Assembly (NCBI GenBank): GCA_929113105.1
Contig: OV816025.1
Span: 230,680,253 to 230,744,252 of the forward strand
Direction of reading: 5' to 3'
Origin: Agrypnus murinus
Taxonomy: Eukaryota; Arthropoda; Insecta; Coleoptera; Elateridae
DNA length: 64,000 bases
Shown: positions 12,099 through 24,577 of the stretch, in pieces
Layout: the number at the start of each line of letters is the position of its first letter
Position numbering within the stretch: position 1 is the first letter of the stretch
Program-made: the position numbers and the translations under genes
Notes under the pieces: generated by a model
What the model was told of the DNA's origin: nothing
What the model saw: the letters and a program-made list of their open reading frames with translations, nothing else
Databases searched by the model: none

Positions 12099-15000
12099 GG
12101 GTTAGGTTCGAGAGTTAGGTTAGGTTACTTTAGGTTTATTTTCCGAGTCCGAAACTTTTTACGAGTTCGATATCTCGTCCCGTTTTTTAATCTCGCCTCC
12201 TCGGCGGGAGAACCGAGAAGAGGGGTCGGTAGTAGTCGGATTTTTCGTTCGGAATTCGGTTTATTTTAAGTTACTAAACTAAACTAATCGTGTGCCGATT
12301 TATAATTATTTAAATTATATTTTTATAACGGTCGTCTTTTTTAGTAGGTAGCCCTTTACGCGCTGCTTTCTTCGTTTATATTCGTTAATTATACTTGTTT
12401 GTTGAGTATTTTTACCCGCCTTGATTTCTTTACGTTTTACCCGCCTTGATTTCTTTACGCCCTTCTTGCTTTCTTTACGGTATCTCCTACCGTTAAGTCT
12501 ACCTTGCTATGATCGTCGTCCTGTAATTCGGTTTCTAGCGATAAACGATTAGCTAACGAGGTGGCTACGAGACGGGTGTCAGTTTTTTATTTTGAATATA
12601 TATGTATATATATATATATATATGTGTATCGTTAAAACTGTTATTAATTTCTTTGCATTGTTTTAATATGTCCGGTATAATTGGTTATGTTAGGTTAGGT
12701 TAGGTTAGGTTAGGTTAGGTTAGGTTAGGTTAGGTTAGGTTAGGTTAGGTTAGGTTAGGTTAGGTTAGGTTAGGTTAGGTTAGGTTAGGTTAGGTTAGGT
12801 TAGGTTAGGTTAGGTTAGGTTAGGTTAGGTTAGGTTGGGTTAGGTTCGAGAGTTAGGTTAGGTTACTTTAGGTTTATTTTCCGAGTCCGAAACTTTTTAC
12901 GAGTTCGATATCTCGTCCCGTTTTTTAATCTCGCCTCCTCGGCGGGAGAACCGAGAAGAGGGGTCGGTAGTAGTCGGATTTTTCGTTCGGAATTCGGTTT
13001 ATTTTAAGTTACTAAACTAAACTAATCGTGTGCCGATTTATAATTATTTAAATTATATTTTTATAACGGTCGTCTTTTTTAGTAGGTAGCCCTTTACGCG
13101 CTGCTTTCTTCGTTTATATTCGTTAATTATACTTGTTTGTTGAGTATTTTTACCCGCCTTGATTTCTTTACGCCCTTCTTGCTTTCTTTACGGTATCTCC
13201 TACCGTTAAGTCTACCTTGCTATGATCGTCGTCCTGTAATTCGGTTTCTAGCGATAAACGATTAGCTAACGAGGTGGCTACGAGACGGGTGTCAGTTTTT
13301 TATTTTGAATATATATGTATATATATATATATATGTGTATCGTTAAAACTGTTATTAATTTCTTTGCATTGTTTTAATATGTCCGGTATAATTGGTTATG
13401 TTAGGTTAGGTTAGGTTAGGTTAGGTTAGGTTAGGTTAGGTTAGGTTAGGTTAGGTTAGGTTAGGTTAGGTTAGGTTAGGTTAGGTTAGGTTAGGTTAGG
13501 TTGGGTTAGGTTCGAGAGTTAGGTTAGGTTACTTTAGGTTTATTTTCCGAGTCCGAAACTTTTTACGAGTTCGATATCTCGTCCCGTTTTTTAATCTCGC
13601 CTCCTCGGCGGGAGAACCGAGAAGAGGGGTCGGTAGTAGTCGGATTTTTCGTTCGGAATTCGGTTTATTTTAAGTTACTAAACTAAACTAATCGTGTGCC
13701 GATTTATAATTATTTAAATTATATTTTTATAACGGTCGTCTTTTTTAGTAGGTAGCCCTTTACGCGCTGCTTTCTTCGTTTATATTCGTTAATTATACTT
13801 GTTTGTTGAGTATTTTTACCCGCCTTGATTTCTTTACGCCCTTCTTGCTTTCTTTACGGTATCTCCTACCGTTAAGTCTACCTTGCTATGATCGTCGTCC
13901 TGTAATTCGGTTTCTAGCGATAAACGATTAGCTAACGAGGTGGCTACGAGACGGGTGTCAGTTTTTTATTTTGAATATATATGTATATATATATATGTGT
14001 ATCGTTAAAACTGTTATTAATTTCTTTGCATTGTTTTAATATGTCCGGTATAATTGGTTATGTTAGGTTAGGTTAGGTTAGGTTAGGTTAGGTTAGGTTA
14101 GGTTAGGTTAGGTTAGGTTAGGTTAGGTTAGGTTAGGTTAGGTTAGGTTAGGTTAGGTTGGGTTAGGTTCGAGAGTTAGGTTAGGTTACTTTAGGTTTAT
14201 TTTCCGAGTCCGAAACTTTTTACGAGTTCGATATCTCGTCCCGTTTTTTAATCTCGCCTCCTCGGCGGGAGAACCGAGAAGAGGGGTCGGTAGTAGTCGG
14301 ATTTTTCGTTCGGAATTCGGTTTATTTTAAGTTACTAAACTAAACTAATCGTGTGCCGATTTATAATTATTTAAATTATATTTTTATAACGGTCGTCTTT
14401 TTTAGTAGGTAGCCATTTACGCGCTGCTTTCTTCGTTTATATTCGTTAATTATACTTGTTTGTTGAGTATTTTTACCCGCCTTGATTTCTTTACGCCCTT
14501 CTTGCTTTCTTTACGGTATCTCCTACCGTTAAGTCTACCTTGCTATGATCGTCGTCCTGTAATTCGGTTTCTAGCGATAAACGATTAGCTAACGAGGTGG
14601 CTACGAGACGGGTGTCAGTTTTTTACTTTGAATATATATGTATATATATATATGTGTATCGTTAAAACTGTTATTAATTTCTTTGCATTGTTTTAATATG
14701 TCCGGTATAATTGGTTATGTTAGGTTAGGTTAGGTTAGGTTAGGTTAGGTTAGGTTAGGTTAGGTTAGGTTAGGTTAGGTTAGGTTAGGTTAGGTTAGGT
14801 TAGGTTAGGTTAGGTTAGGTTAGGTTAGGTTAGGTTAGGTTAGGTTAGGTTGGGTTAGGTTCGAGAGTTAGGTTAGGTTACTTTAGGTTTATTTTCCGAG
14901 TCCGAAACTTTTTACGAGTTCGATATCTCGTCCCGTTTTTTAATCTCGCCTCCTCGGCGGGAGAACCGAGAAGAGGGGTCGGTAGTAGTCGGATTTTTCG

Positions 15001-16103
15001 TTCGGAATTCGGTTTATTTTAAGTTACTAAACTAAACTAATCGTGTGCCGATTTATAATTATTTAAATTATATTTTTATAACGGTCGTCTTTTTTAGTAG
15101 GTAGCCCTTTACGCGCTGCTTTCTTCGTTTATATTCGTTAATTATACTTGTTTGTTGAGTATTTTTACCCGCCTTGATTTCTTTACGCCCTTCTTGCTTT
15201 CTTTACGGTATCTCCTACCGTTAAGTCTACCTTGCTATGATCGTCGTCCTGTAATTCGGTTTCTAGCGATAAACGATTAGCTAACGAGGTGGCTACGAGA
15301 CGGGTGTCAGTTTTTTATTTTGAATATATATGTATATATATATATATATATATATGTGTATCGTTAAAACTGTTATTAATTTCTTTGCATTGTTTTAATA
15401 TGTCCGGTATAATTGGTTATGTTAGGTTAGGTTAGGTTAGGTTAGGTTAGGTTAGGTTAGGTTAGGTTAGGTTAGGTTAGGTTAGGTTAGGTTAGGTTAG
15501 GTTAGGTTAGGTTAGGTTAGGTTAGGTTAGGTTAGGTTAGGTTGGGTTAGGTTCGAGAGTTAGGTTAGGTTACTTTAGGTTTATTTTCCGAGTCCGAAAC
15601 TTTTTACGAGTTCGATATCTCGTCCCGTTTTTTAATCTCGCCTCCTCGGCGGGAGAACCGAGAAGAGGGGTCGGTAGTAGTCGGATTTTTCGTTCGGAAT
15701 TCGGTTTATTTTAAGTTACTAAACTAAACTAATCGTGTGCCGATTTATAATTATTTAAATTATATTTTTATAACGGTCGTCTTTTTTAGTAGGTAGCCCT
15801 TTACGCGCTGCTTTCTTCGTTTATATTCGTTAATTATACTTGTTTGTTGAGTATTTTTACCCGCCTTGATTTCTTTACGCCCTTCTTGCTTTCTTTACGG
15901 TATCTCCTACCGTTAAGTCTACCTTGCTATGATCGTCGTCCTGTAATTCGGTTTCTAGCGATAAACGATTAGCTAACGAGGTGGCTACGAGACGGGTGTC
16001 AGTTTTTTATTTTGAATATATATGTATATATATATATGTGTATCGTTAAAACTGTTATTAATTTCTTTGCATTGTTTTAATATGTCCGGTATAATTGGTT
16101 ATG

Positions 16104-16635
16104 TTAGGTTAGGTTAGGTTAGGTTAGGTTAGGTTAGGTTAGGTTAGGTTAGGTTAGGTTAGGTTAGGTTAGGTTAGGTTAGGTTAGGTTAGGTTAGGTT
16201 AGGTTAGGTTAGGTTAGGTTAGGTTAGGTTAGGTTAGGTTAGGTTAGGTTAGGTTAGGTTAGGTTAGGTTAGGTTAGGTTAGGTTAGGTTAGGTTAGGTT
16301 AGGTTAGGTTAGGTTAGGTTAGGTTAGGTTAGGTTAGGTTAGGTTAGGTTAGGTTAGGTTAGGTTAGGTTAGGTTAGGTTAGGTTAGGTTAGGTTAGGTT
16401 AGGTTAGGTTAGGTTAGGTTAGGTTAGGTTAGGTTAGGTTAGGTTAGGTTAGGTTAGGTTAGGTTAGGTTAGGTTAGGTTAGGTTAGGTTAGGTTAGGTT
16501 AGGTTAGGTTAGGTTAGGTTAGGTTAGGTTAGGTTAGGTTAGGTTAGGTTAGGTTAGGTTAGGTTAGGTTAGGTTAGGTTAGGTTAGGTTAGGTTAGGTT
16601 AGGTTAGGTTAGGTTAGGTTAGGTTAGGTTAGGTT
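16104..16635 (+). repeat. Expanded TTAGG block 4
   Basis: About 106 uninterrupted TTAGG copies between units 21 and 22. Confidence 0.95.
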
Positions 16636-19600
16636 GGGTTAGGTTCGAGAGTTAGGTTAGGTTACTTTAGGTTTATTTTCCGAGTCCGAAACTTTTTACG
16701 AGTTCGATATCTCGTCCCGTTTTTTAATCTCGCCTCCTCGGCGGGAGAACCGAGAAGAGGGGTCGGTAGTAGTCGGATTTTTCGTTCGGAATTCGGTTTA
16801 TTTTAAGTTACTAAACTAAACTAATCGTGTGCCGATTTATAATTATTTAAATTATATTTTTATAACGGTCGTCTTTTTTAGTAGGTAGCCCTTTACGCGC
16901 TGCTTTCTTCGTTTATATTCGTTAATTATACTTGTTTGTTGAGTATTTTTACCCGCCTTGATTTCTTTACGCCCTTCTTGCTTTCTTTACGGTATCTCCT
17001 ACCGTTAAGTCTACCTTGCTATGATCGTCGTCCTGTAATTCGGTTTCTAGCGATAAACGATTAGCTAACGAGGTGGCTACGAGACGGGTGTCAGTTTTTT
17101 ATTTTGAATATATATGTATATATATATATATATGTGTATCGTTAAAACTGTTATTAATTTCTTTGCATTGTTTTAATATGTCCGGTATAATTGGTTATGT
17201 TAGGTTAGGTTAGGTTAGGTTAGGTTAGGTTAGGTTAGGTTAGGTTAGGTTAGGTTAGGTTAGGTTAGGTTAGGTTAGGTTAGGTTAGGTTAGGTTAGGT
17301 TAGGTTGGGTTAGGTTCGAGAGTTAGGTTAGGTTACTTTAGGTTTATTTTCCGAGTCCGAAACTTTTTACGAGTTCGATATCTCGTCCCGTTTTTTAATC
17401 TCGCCTCCTCGGCGGGAGAACCGAGAAGAGGGGTCGGTAGTAGTCGGATTTTTCGTTCGGAATTCGGTTTATTTTAAGTTACTAAACTAAACTAATCGTG
17501 TGCCGATTTATAATTATTTAAATTATATTTTTATAACGGTCGTCTTTTTTAGTAGGTAGCCCTTTACGCGCTGCTTTCTTCGTTTATATTCGTTAATTAT
17601 ACTTGTTTGTTGAGTATTTTTACCCGCCTTGATTTCTTTACGCCCTTCTTGCTTTCTTTACGGTATCTCCTACCGTTAAGTCTACCTTGCTATGATCGTC
17701 GTCCTGTAATTCGGTTTCTAGCGATAAACGATTAGCTAACGAGGTGGCTACGAGACGGGTGTCAGTTTTTTATTTTGAATATATATGTATATATATATAT
17801 ATATATATATGTGTATCGTTAAAACTGTTATTAATTTCTTTGCATTGTTTTAATATGTCCGGTATAATTGGTTATGTTAGGTTAGGTTAGGTTAGGTTAG
17901 GTTAGGTTAGGTTAGGTTAGGTTAGGTTAGGTTAGGTTAGGTTAGGTTAGGTTAGGTTAGGTTGGGTTAGGTTCGAGAGTTAGGTTAGGTTACTTTAGGT
18001 TTATTTTCCGAGTCCGAAACTTTTTACGAGTTCGATATCTCGTCCCGTTTTTTAATCTCGCCTCCTCGGCGGGAGAACCGAGAAGAGGGGTCGGTAGTAG
18101 TCGGATTTTTCGTTCGGAATTCGGTTTATTTTAAGTTACTAAACTAAACTAATCGTGTGCCGATTTATAATTATTTAAATTATATTTTTATAACGGTCGT
18201 CTTTTTTAGTAGGTAGCCCTTTACGCGCTGCTTTCTTCGTTTATATTCGTTAATTATACTTGTTTGTTGAGTATTTTTACCCGCCTTGATTTCTTTACGC
18301 CCTTCTTGCTTTCTTTACGGTATCTCCTACCGTTAAGTCTACCTTGCTATGATCGTCGTCCTGTAATTCGGTTTCTAGCGATAAACGATTAGCTAACGAG
18401 GTGGCTACGAGACGGGTGTCAGTTTTTTATTTTGAATATATATGTATATATATATATATATATATGTGTATCGTTAAAACTGTTATTAATTTCTTTGCAT
18501 TGTTTTAATATGTCCGGTATAATTGGTTATGTTAGGTTAGGTTAGGTTAGGTTAGGTTAGGTTAGGTTAGGTTAGGTTAGGTTAGGTTAGGTTAGGTTAG
18601 GTTAGGTTAGGTTAGGTTAGGTTAGGTTAGGTTAGGTTAGGTTAGGTTAGGTTAGGTTGGGTTAGGTTCGAGAGTTAGGTTAGGTTACTTTAGGTTTATT
18701 TTCCGAGTCCGAAACTTTTTACGAGTTCGATATCTCGTCCCGTTTTTTAATCTCGCCTCCTCGGCGGGAGAACCGAGAAGAGGGGTCGGTAGTAGTCGGA
18801 TTTTTCGTTCGGAATTCGGTTTATTTTAAGTTACTAAACTAAACTAATCGTGTGCCGATTTATAATTATTTAAATTATATTTTTATAACGGTCGTCTTTT
18901 TTAGTAGGTAGCCCTTTACGCGCTGCTTTCTTCGTTTATATTCGTTAATTATACTTGTTTGTTGAGTATTTTTACCCGCCTTGATTTCTTTACGCCCTGC
19001 TTGCTTTCTTTACGGTATCTCCTACCGTAAAGTCTACCTTGCTATGATCGTCGTCCTGTAATTCGGTTTCTAGCGATAAACGATTAGCTAACGAGGTGGC
19101 TACGAGACGGGTGTCAGTTTTTTATTTTGAATATATATGTATATATATATATGTGTATCGTTAAAACTGTTATTAATTTCTTTGCATTGTTTTAATATGT
19201 CCGGTATAATTGGTTATGTTAGGTTAGGTTAGGTTAGGTTAGGTTAGGTTAGGTTAGGTTAGGTTAGGTTAGGTTAGGTTGGGTTAGGTTCGAGAGTTAG
19301 GTTAGGTTACTTTAGGTTTATTTTCCGAGTCCGAAACTTTTTACGAGTTCGATATCTCGTCCCGTTTTTTAATCTCGCCTCCTCGGCGGGAGAACCGAGA
19401 AGAGGGGTCGGTAGTAGTCGGATTTTTCGTTCGGAATTCGGTTTATTTTAAGTTACTAAACTAAACTAATCGTGTGCCGATTTATCATTATTTAAATTAT
19501 ATTTTTATAACGGTCGTCTTTTTTAGTAGGTAGCCCTTTACGCGCTGCTTTCTTCGTTTATATTCGTTAATTATACTTGTTTGTTGAGTATTTTTACCCG

Positions 19601-19986
19601 CCTTGATTTCTTTACGCCCTTCTTGCTTTCTTTACGGTATCTCCTACCGTTAAGTCTACCTTGCTATGATCGTCGTCCTGTAATTCGGTTTCTAGCGATA
19701 AACGATTAGCTAACGAGGTGGCTACGAGACGGGTGTCAGTTTTTTATTTTGAATATATATGTATATATATATATATATGTGTATCGTTAAAACTGTTATT
19801 AATTTCTTTGCATTGTTTTAATATGTCCGGTATAATTGGTTATGTTAGGTTAGGTTAGGTTAGGTTAGGTTAGGTTAGGTTAGGTTAGGTTAGGTTAGGT
19901 TAGGTTAGGTTAGGTTAGGTTAGGTTAGGTTAGGTTAGGTTAGGTTAGGTTAGGTTAGGTTAGGTTAGGTTAGGTTGGGTTAGGTT

Positions 19987-20405
19987 CGAGAGTTAGGTTA
20001 GGTTACTTTAGGTTTATTTTCCGAGTCCGAAACTTTTTACGAGTTCGATATCTCGTCCCGTTTTTTAATCTCGCCTCCTCGGCGGGAGAACCGAGAAGAG
20101 GGGTCGGTAGTAGTCGGATTTTTCGTTCGGAATTCGGTTTATTTTAAGTTACTAAACTAAACTAATCGTGTGCCGATTTATAATTATTTAAATTATATTT
20201 TTATAACGGTCGTCTTTTTTAGTAGGTAGCCCTTTACGCGCTGCTTTCTTCGTTTATATTCGTTAATTATACTTGTTTGTTGAGTATTTTTACCCGCCTT
20301 GATTTCTTTACGCCCTTCTTGCTTTCTTTACGGTATCTCCTACCGTTAAGTCTACCTTGCTATGATCGTCGTCCTGTAATTCGGTTTCTAGCGATAAACG
20401 ATTAG
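19987..20405 (+). repeat. Truncated last satellite unit and array boundary
   Basis: The unit follows the consensus to GATAAACGATTAG and then departs into unrelated sequence (GTAAGGTAATTTT) where other units read CTAACGAGG. This marks the right edge of the array. The last ~145 bp of a normal unit and the following TTAGG block are missing. Confidence 0.9.
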
Positions 20406-21263
20406 GTAAGGTAATTTTAGACATGTCATCGATCGCTGGTACACGTTCGTTAGCGTGCACGATGATAAGGTGCTTCTTCTCTAAGATAACAAATTTTAAT
20501 ACGATTTGATATTTTTACGAGTTAATTATAAAATTTACACGTTGTTAGATTTAACACTTTAGGATTTTACCCTTCTAGTCTGTTATGAATTAAACATTTT
20601 TTTAACGGTACGTTTTGTTTACGGAATTATCAATAACAACTTCGTTTAAGTTTTGCAATCTCTTTAATTTCCTTCTCGCATAAATTAATAAATAGTTTAG
20701 CGTTACTTACTACGTCGATAGTTAGTTTATCGAAAGATTTATCTGTAAAAAATTACGTTATTATAGATACGAATGACGATATTTTTTTGTATCGTTTTTA
20801 TTACTATAACCACGAAATGTCAAATATTTTAATAAAACCACTGACGACGGTGTAAATCATAGTAATTTATTAATATACATTGACGTTTTCCGTTCCATAA
20901 AATAACGGCTGGCATTATAAAACTTTTTATTTCCTAAATAAAATTTACTCACTTCGAGAATAACTTAATTTATTCTATCGATTTAATACGGAAATTAAGA
21001 GAATAAATTAATCCATTGCGAAATTAAATTTTATTTAGGAAATAAAAAGTTTTATAATGTCAGCCGTAATTTATATTTTAGAAGAAAAATATAACAGGAC
21101 GAGACCAAGAAAACCGCATTTAAAATTAAGACAGTTCGTTACTAGAGACACGAGATGGCGCTGCTCTTTTGGAACTAACTATATACAGCGACTTTCTTAT
21201 CTACAAGTATACTTATTATCCACGGTTTATTACGACAGAGATTAGGGGAGAGATTGCTCACTG
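20406..21263. other. Non-satellite spacer up to the assembly gap
   Basis: AT-rich sequence between the array and the N gap. Apart from a small inverted-repeat element I see no gene. The 62-codon frame at 21057-21245 begins inside that element and has no recognisable domain. Confidence 0.6.
20905..21067. mobile_element. MITE-like inverted repeat element, ~163 bp
   Basis: ACGGCTGGCATTATAAAACT at the left end reappears inverted at the right end (ending ATAATGTCAGCCGT). Terminal inverted repeats are about 41 bp and nearly perfect, around an ~80 bp AT-rich centre. Size and structure suit a non-autonomous DNA transposon. I could not define a convincing target-site duplication. Confidence 0.6.
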
Positions 21264-21463
21264 NNNNNNNNNNNNNNNNNNNNNNNNNNNNNNNNNNNNN
21301 NNNNNNNNNNNNNNNNNNNNNNNNNNNNNNNNNNNNNNNNNNNNNNNNNNNNNNNNNNNNNNNNNNNNNNNNNNNNNNNNNNNNNNNNNNNNNNNNNNNN
21401 NNNNNNNNNNNNNNNNNNNNNNNNNNNNNNNNNNNNNNNNNNNNNNNNNNNNNNNNNNNNNNN
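21264..21463. other. Assembly gap of exactly 200 N
   Basis: 200 consecutive N. The round length suggests a scaffolding placeholder, not a measured gap, so the linkage and orientation of 1-21263 relative to the rest are uncertain. Confidence 0.98.
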
Positions 21464-21626
<163 letters not shown>

Positions 21627-21637
21627 CGGCCACTTAT

Positions 21638-21935
21638 CAAAGTGAGGACATATCATGAACCGTAGTTAATGAGGACCACCCTTATAAATGGTCACAGCTA
21701 TGCAAATTTTTTTGTCATCACTTGTTTACTTGTTCTAGTTATGTATCTCGCAAATATACACAGATTTCTTTGAATTTAAAAAAGTTTTATTTGCTGTGTA
21801 TAATAATACCAAGTGAGGCTACACTATACTACTGACGACGTGAGGACCATATTATTAGATACGATTTAATCGGCAAAGTGAGCCCCAATATCAAATTATA
21901 CACAGGTTTTAAGTATAACATGAGGACCGGCGCTG
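21638..21935 (+). repeat. Subterminal GTGAGGACC-type repeats of E1
   Basis: Six same-orientation copies of a motif like RTGAGGACC occur near 21642, 21670, 21812, 21840, 21877 and 21920. The same motif recurs at the other terminus (around 28795 and 29000-29085) and in E2. Arrays of short subterminal repeats are often transposase-binding sites in DNA transposons; that role is inferred here. Confidence 0.55.
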
Positions 21936-23139
21936 TTGCCATCATTTGCTTTCAATATCATCAGCAAAAATGCATGCTATTCTATTATTGGAATTTGTTA
22001 GTTGGTCGGTCGTCAGTATAAAACTAATTTGGTGTGGCGGAGACGGGTATGCTTCAATAACCATTTTAATAAACCCGTTTTTGAAAATATCTCGAGAACG
22101 GTTGGTTCTGCGAAAAAAATATAACAGACTTTTTTGTAGAAAAATAAATTATCTATCTTTTTTATTAAAACAATTTTTTAATTGCTTGCAAATTAATGTT
22201 TTAAGAGTTATTACACAGCAAAGTTTTCACTTTTTAGTTTTGCTAAATAATTCGCAAACGGCTAACATCTCACTGAAACAGGAAAACATTACAGTGTAAT
22301 AACTCTTAAAATATTAATTTAACAAAAAAATTGTTTAAATAAAATAGATAGATAATTAATTTTTCTATAAAAAATGTCTGTTCTGTTTTCTTCGTAAGAC
22401 TATTTCTCCAGACTATTTGGACTATTTACTGGCTCCCTAACTTAACTATTTCCTGTTGGCTGTTCCATTGCCTTCTAGAATGTTTAAACGAATGCTTGAC
22501 CGCTTAGATCAATTAAATTTAGACGAAAAATTAGATTTAACTATCAAGATTCTTGTGTTTCTCATCATTTTAATGGTAATTGTGCTAGTAATATTAACAG
22601 CCTGCTATTACTGGGGCAGATTAGTGAATTGATAGCTAAGTACCACATACTTTACTTTAAAATGTAAATGTATTACTCCTAATAATTAATTATTATTAAC
22701 AGTTAGATTAGTTTCACTAATAATTATAGAGGTAAATCTGTATAATATGTTAATTATTCTGAAAATGCTTGTAAAATCAGTAAATATTGTCGCCTAATTT
22801 AAAATGCTGAGTTTGTTCCATCTTGTTTTTTAATTAAATTTAAAAATTTGTCTGTAATTTCCTTACGGTACGTGTTAAAAAGAATATATGTATTTATCTT
22901 CCTACCTAAACCGATCTTGGCTTGTAGCAAAGAAAAGTGGTTATTCTATATTTAGGGTATTTATTAGGCCAAAAAGAATGCATATAAAATCCATATTTAA
23001 GTGTAAAAAGATATAAGAAGGGGGATTATTATCGCTCTTGGTATTTTTAATATTTAACTCTACTTATTTTTTAAATGCTTTTTAAATGCACATACAGTTC
23101 ATTAGAACTGTATGTGAATCTGCGATTTAAATTTAACCA
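21936..23139. other. E1 interior without recognisable genes
   Basis: AT-rich sequence mirrored at about 43170-44290 in E2. The 117-codon frame at 21946-22299 is not preserved across both copies and shows no domain. Apart from the small ORF at 22480 I see nothing functional. Confidence 0.5.
22480..22632 (+). CDS. Small hydrophobic ORF inside E1 (50 aa), doubtful
   Basis: ATG at 22480 opens a 50-codon frame. It has a charged start (MFKRMLDRLDQLNLDEKLDL) followed by a ~23-residue hydrophobic stretch that could span a membrane (roughly residues 21-44) and a short basic end. In the inverted copy in E2 (~43607-43769) the same start is present, but a small indel before the hydrophobic part changes the frame and brings an early stop. 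This lowers the chance that it is a maintained gene. No family recognised. Confidence 0.2.
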   Translation: MFKRMLDRLDQLNLDEKLDLTIKILVFLIILMVIVLVILTACYYWGRLVN

Positions 23140-23640
23140 ACCAAGAATTATTGTGAATGACTTTTCAGCATTAACTGTGCCGTCTATGAACTCAAATCTA
23201 ACTAATCCTCCAGCTGACATAGAGCTCTAAATCATTACGCCTTGAGGAAACTTAACATTAGGTTTCAAGCAGTATTTATGGAATGCTTCGTGTTTAGCTC
23301 TGATTACTCTTTTGCGAGAGTAAAACTAGAACTGCCTAATGTTAAGTTTCCTCAAGACATAATGATTTGAGGCTGTATGTTAGCTAGAGGATTAAGAAGA
23401 TTTTAGTTCATAAACAGCATAGTTAATGCTGACAAGTATCTGCAAAACGACAAGTAGCATGGGCTAAAACTAAGTTGTCCTGGACAGAAATGCTGGACTA
23501 AGGTCATATTCATCAACTAGTTAAAGTGTGGTGTATCCGTCAGTTACTCTCGCAAAAGATTGATCAGAGCTAAACACGAAGCATTCCATAAAGACTGCTT
23601 GAAACGTACCGTTAAGTCTCCTTAAGGCGTAATGATTTAG
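23140..23640. pseudogene. Tc1-like transposase remnants in inverted arrangement (E1)
   Basis: Minus-strand translation near 23140-23330 gives pieces like VKFPQGVMI, SAGGLVRFEFIDGTVNAEK and RAKHEAFHKYCLK. These resemble the Tc1 transposase stretch around the second catalytic region. A second diverged copy reads on the plus strand (about 23330-23640; KFPQDIMI, INSIVNADKYL), so ends such as GCGTAATGATT and TTGAGGAAACTTAAC are inverted repeats. Stops interrupt both copies and no catalytic triad can be assembled. Mirrored in E2 at 42600-43170. Confidence 0.55.
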
Positions 23641-24577
23641 TACCAAGAACTTATAAATAAAGGAAATTATGATTTCAAAAAAGGCGAAACACCTTGTACG
23701 TATTGGGTTGGATTCAAAAATTCAGTAGTGCAGGTACTCTTCTAAAATTAACTTGCCAATACGAATTTTTCAGCCGACTGCTATCAAGAATATCGATAAT
23801 ATCGCCTGATGGATTTTGCCGAAGAGATGCTAAGATAAAGGATCACTGTACCACGATGGCGTCCGGTTCTAAGCGAATTTTTCTTAGCTACTTCATGGCA
23901 ATAGGGGACCATAAAAAGTTACGCCAGAAAGTTCCTTGAGCAAATTTACTGGTGCAAATTGCTGATCCGTGTATGACATATTTCCTTTCTTCGATAACAC
24001 AGAAAGAAGGCGAAGTACGAAAAAAAATTCGAACACTTTTGGTAGGGATTTAAATAAGCTTTATCTTACCTAACCTCCTTTATCTCGATAACCCTAATAG
24101 TTTCCGAGAAAAACGACAAAACCGGTAGGGGGCGTAGTTTATCCTCATTATTTCTTCGACCTCACCACCTACAGGTATTGACTTTTAAGGTTTAATAACC
24201 CACAAGGAAGCCGTATGCAAAAATCCATGGACTTACCTCAACTTTCCGCTATTTTTTCTAAATTGATTAGACTAATTATAGCAGTCCTTTGCTATAAGCT
24301 TTGTATGCAACTCGTACCTTAATCTATTATCTGAGAAATCGCCAACACAAAGTTTGAAAAAGTGGCAGTATCGATTGGCTTTATGGTAAGGTCATTTCAA
24401 CCAAGGATATTTTATTTAACTACAATAGAATTGGTATAGGCACAAGTGAAACATGTAGTTGCTAATAATACAACATATACATACACTTGCTGATCTGAAA
24501 GAGGTTCTATCAAGGAATTTCTACCGTCACAAATATCATACATTTAGGATCGAAAAGTTCCAGCAAAGTATTGATAT
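23641..24577. other. E1 interior, no gene seen
   Basis: Mirrored at 41640-42600 in E2. It contains short open frames (for example 23694-23939) that are neither conserved between the copies nor domain-bearing. Confidence 0.5.

Larger units (their letters stand above)
1..20405 (+). repeat. Composite telomere-repeat satellite array, 27 units
   Basis: A near-identical non-coding unit of about 555 bp alternates with (TTAGG)n blocks, always in the same orientation. Each unit starts at a CGAGAG motif, at 76, 789, 1455, 2131, 2804, 3473, 4711, 5389, 6067, 6740, 7409, 8637, 9331, 9987, 10641, 12109, 12847, 13513, 14170, 14862, 15554, 16646, 17317, 17974, 18669, 19291 and 19987. It ends in CCGGTATAATTGGTTATG. 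The usual period is 620-740 bp, rising to 1092-1468 bp where the TTAGG block is expanded. The unit opens with degenerate telomere repeats (GGGTTAGG, TTAGGTTAGGTTACTTTAGG), has a GC-rich hairpin and an (AT)n tract of variable length, and contains no open frame of 60 codons or more. Units differ by only a few substitutions or indels, so the array was recently homogenised. Confidence 0.97.

Noticed and set aside
1..20405. Ribosomal DNA spacer or histone cluster as the source of the 555 bp unit
   Set aside because: No rRNA or histone sequence is recognisable in the unit and no long ORF occurs; telomere-repeat linkage is constant.
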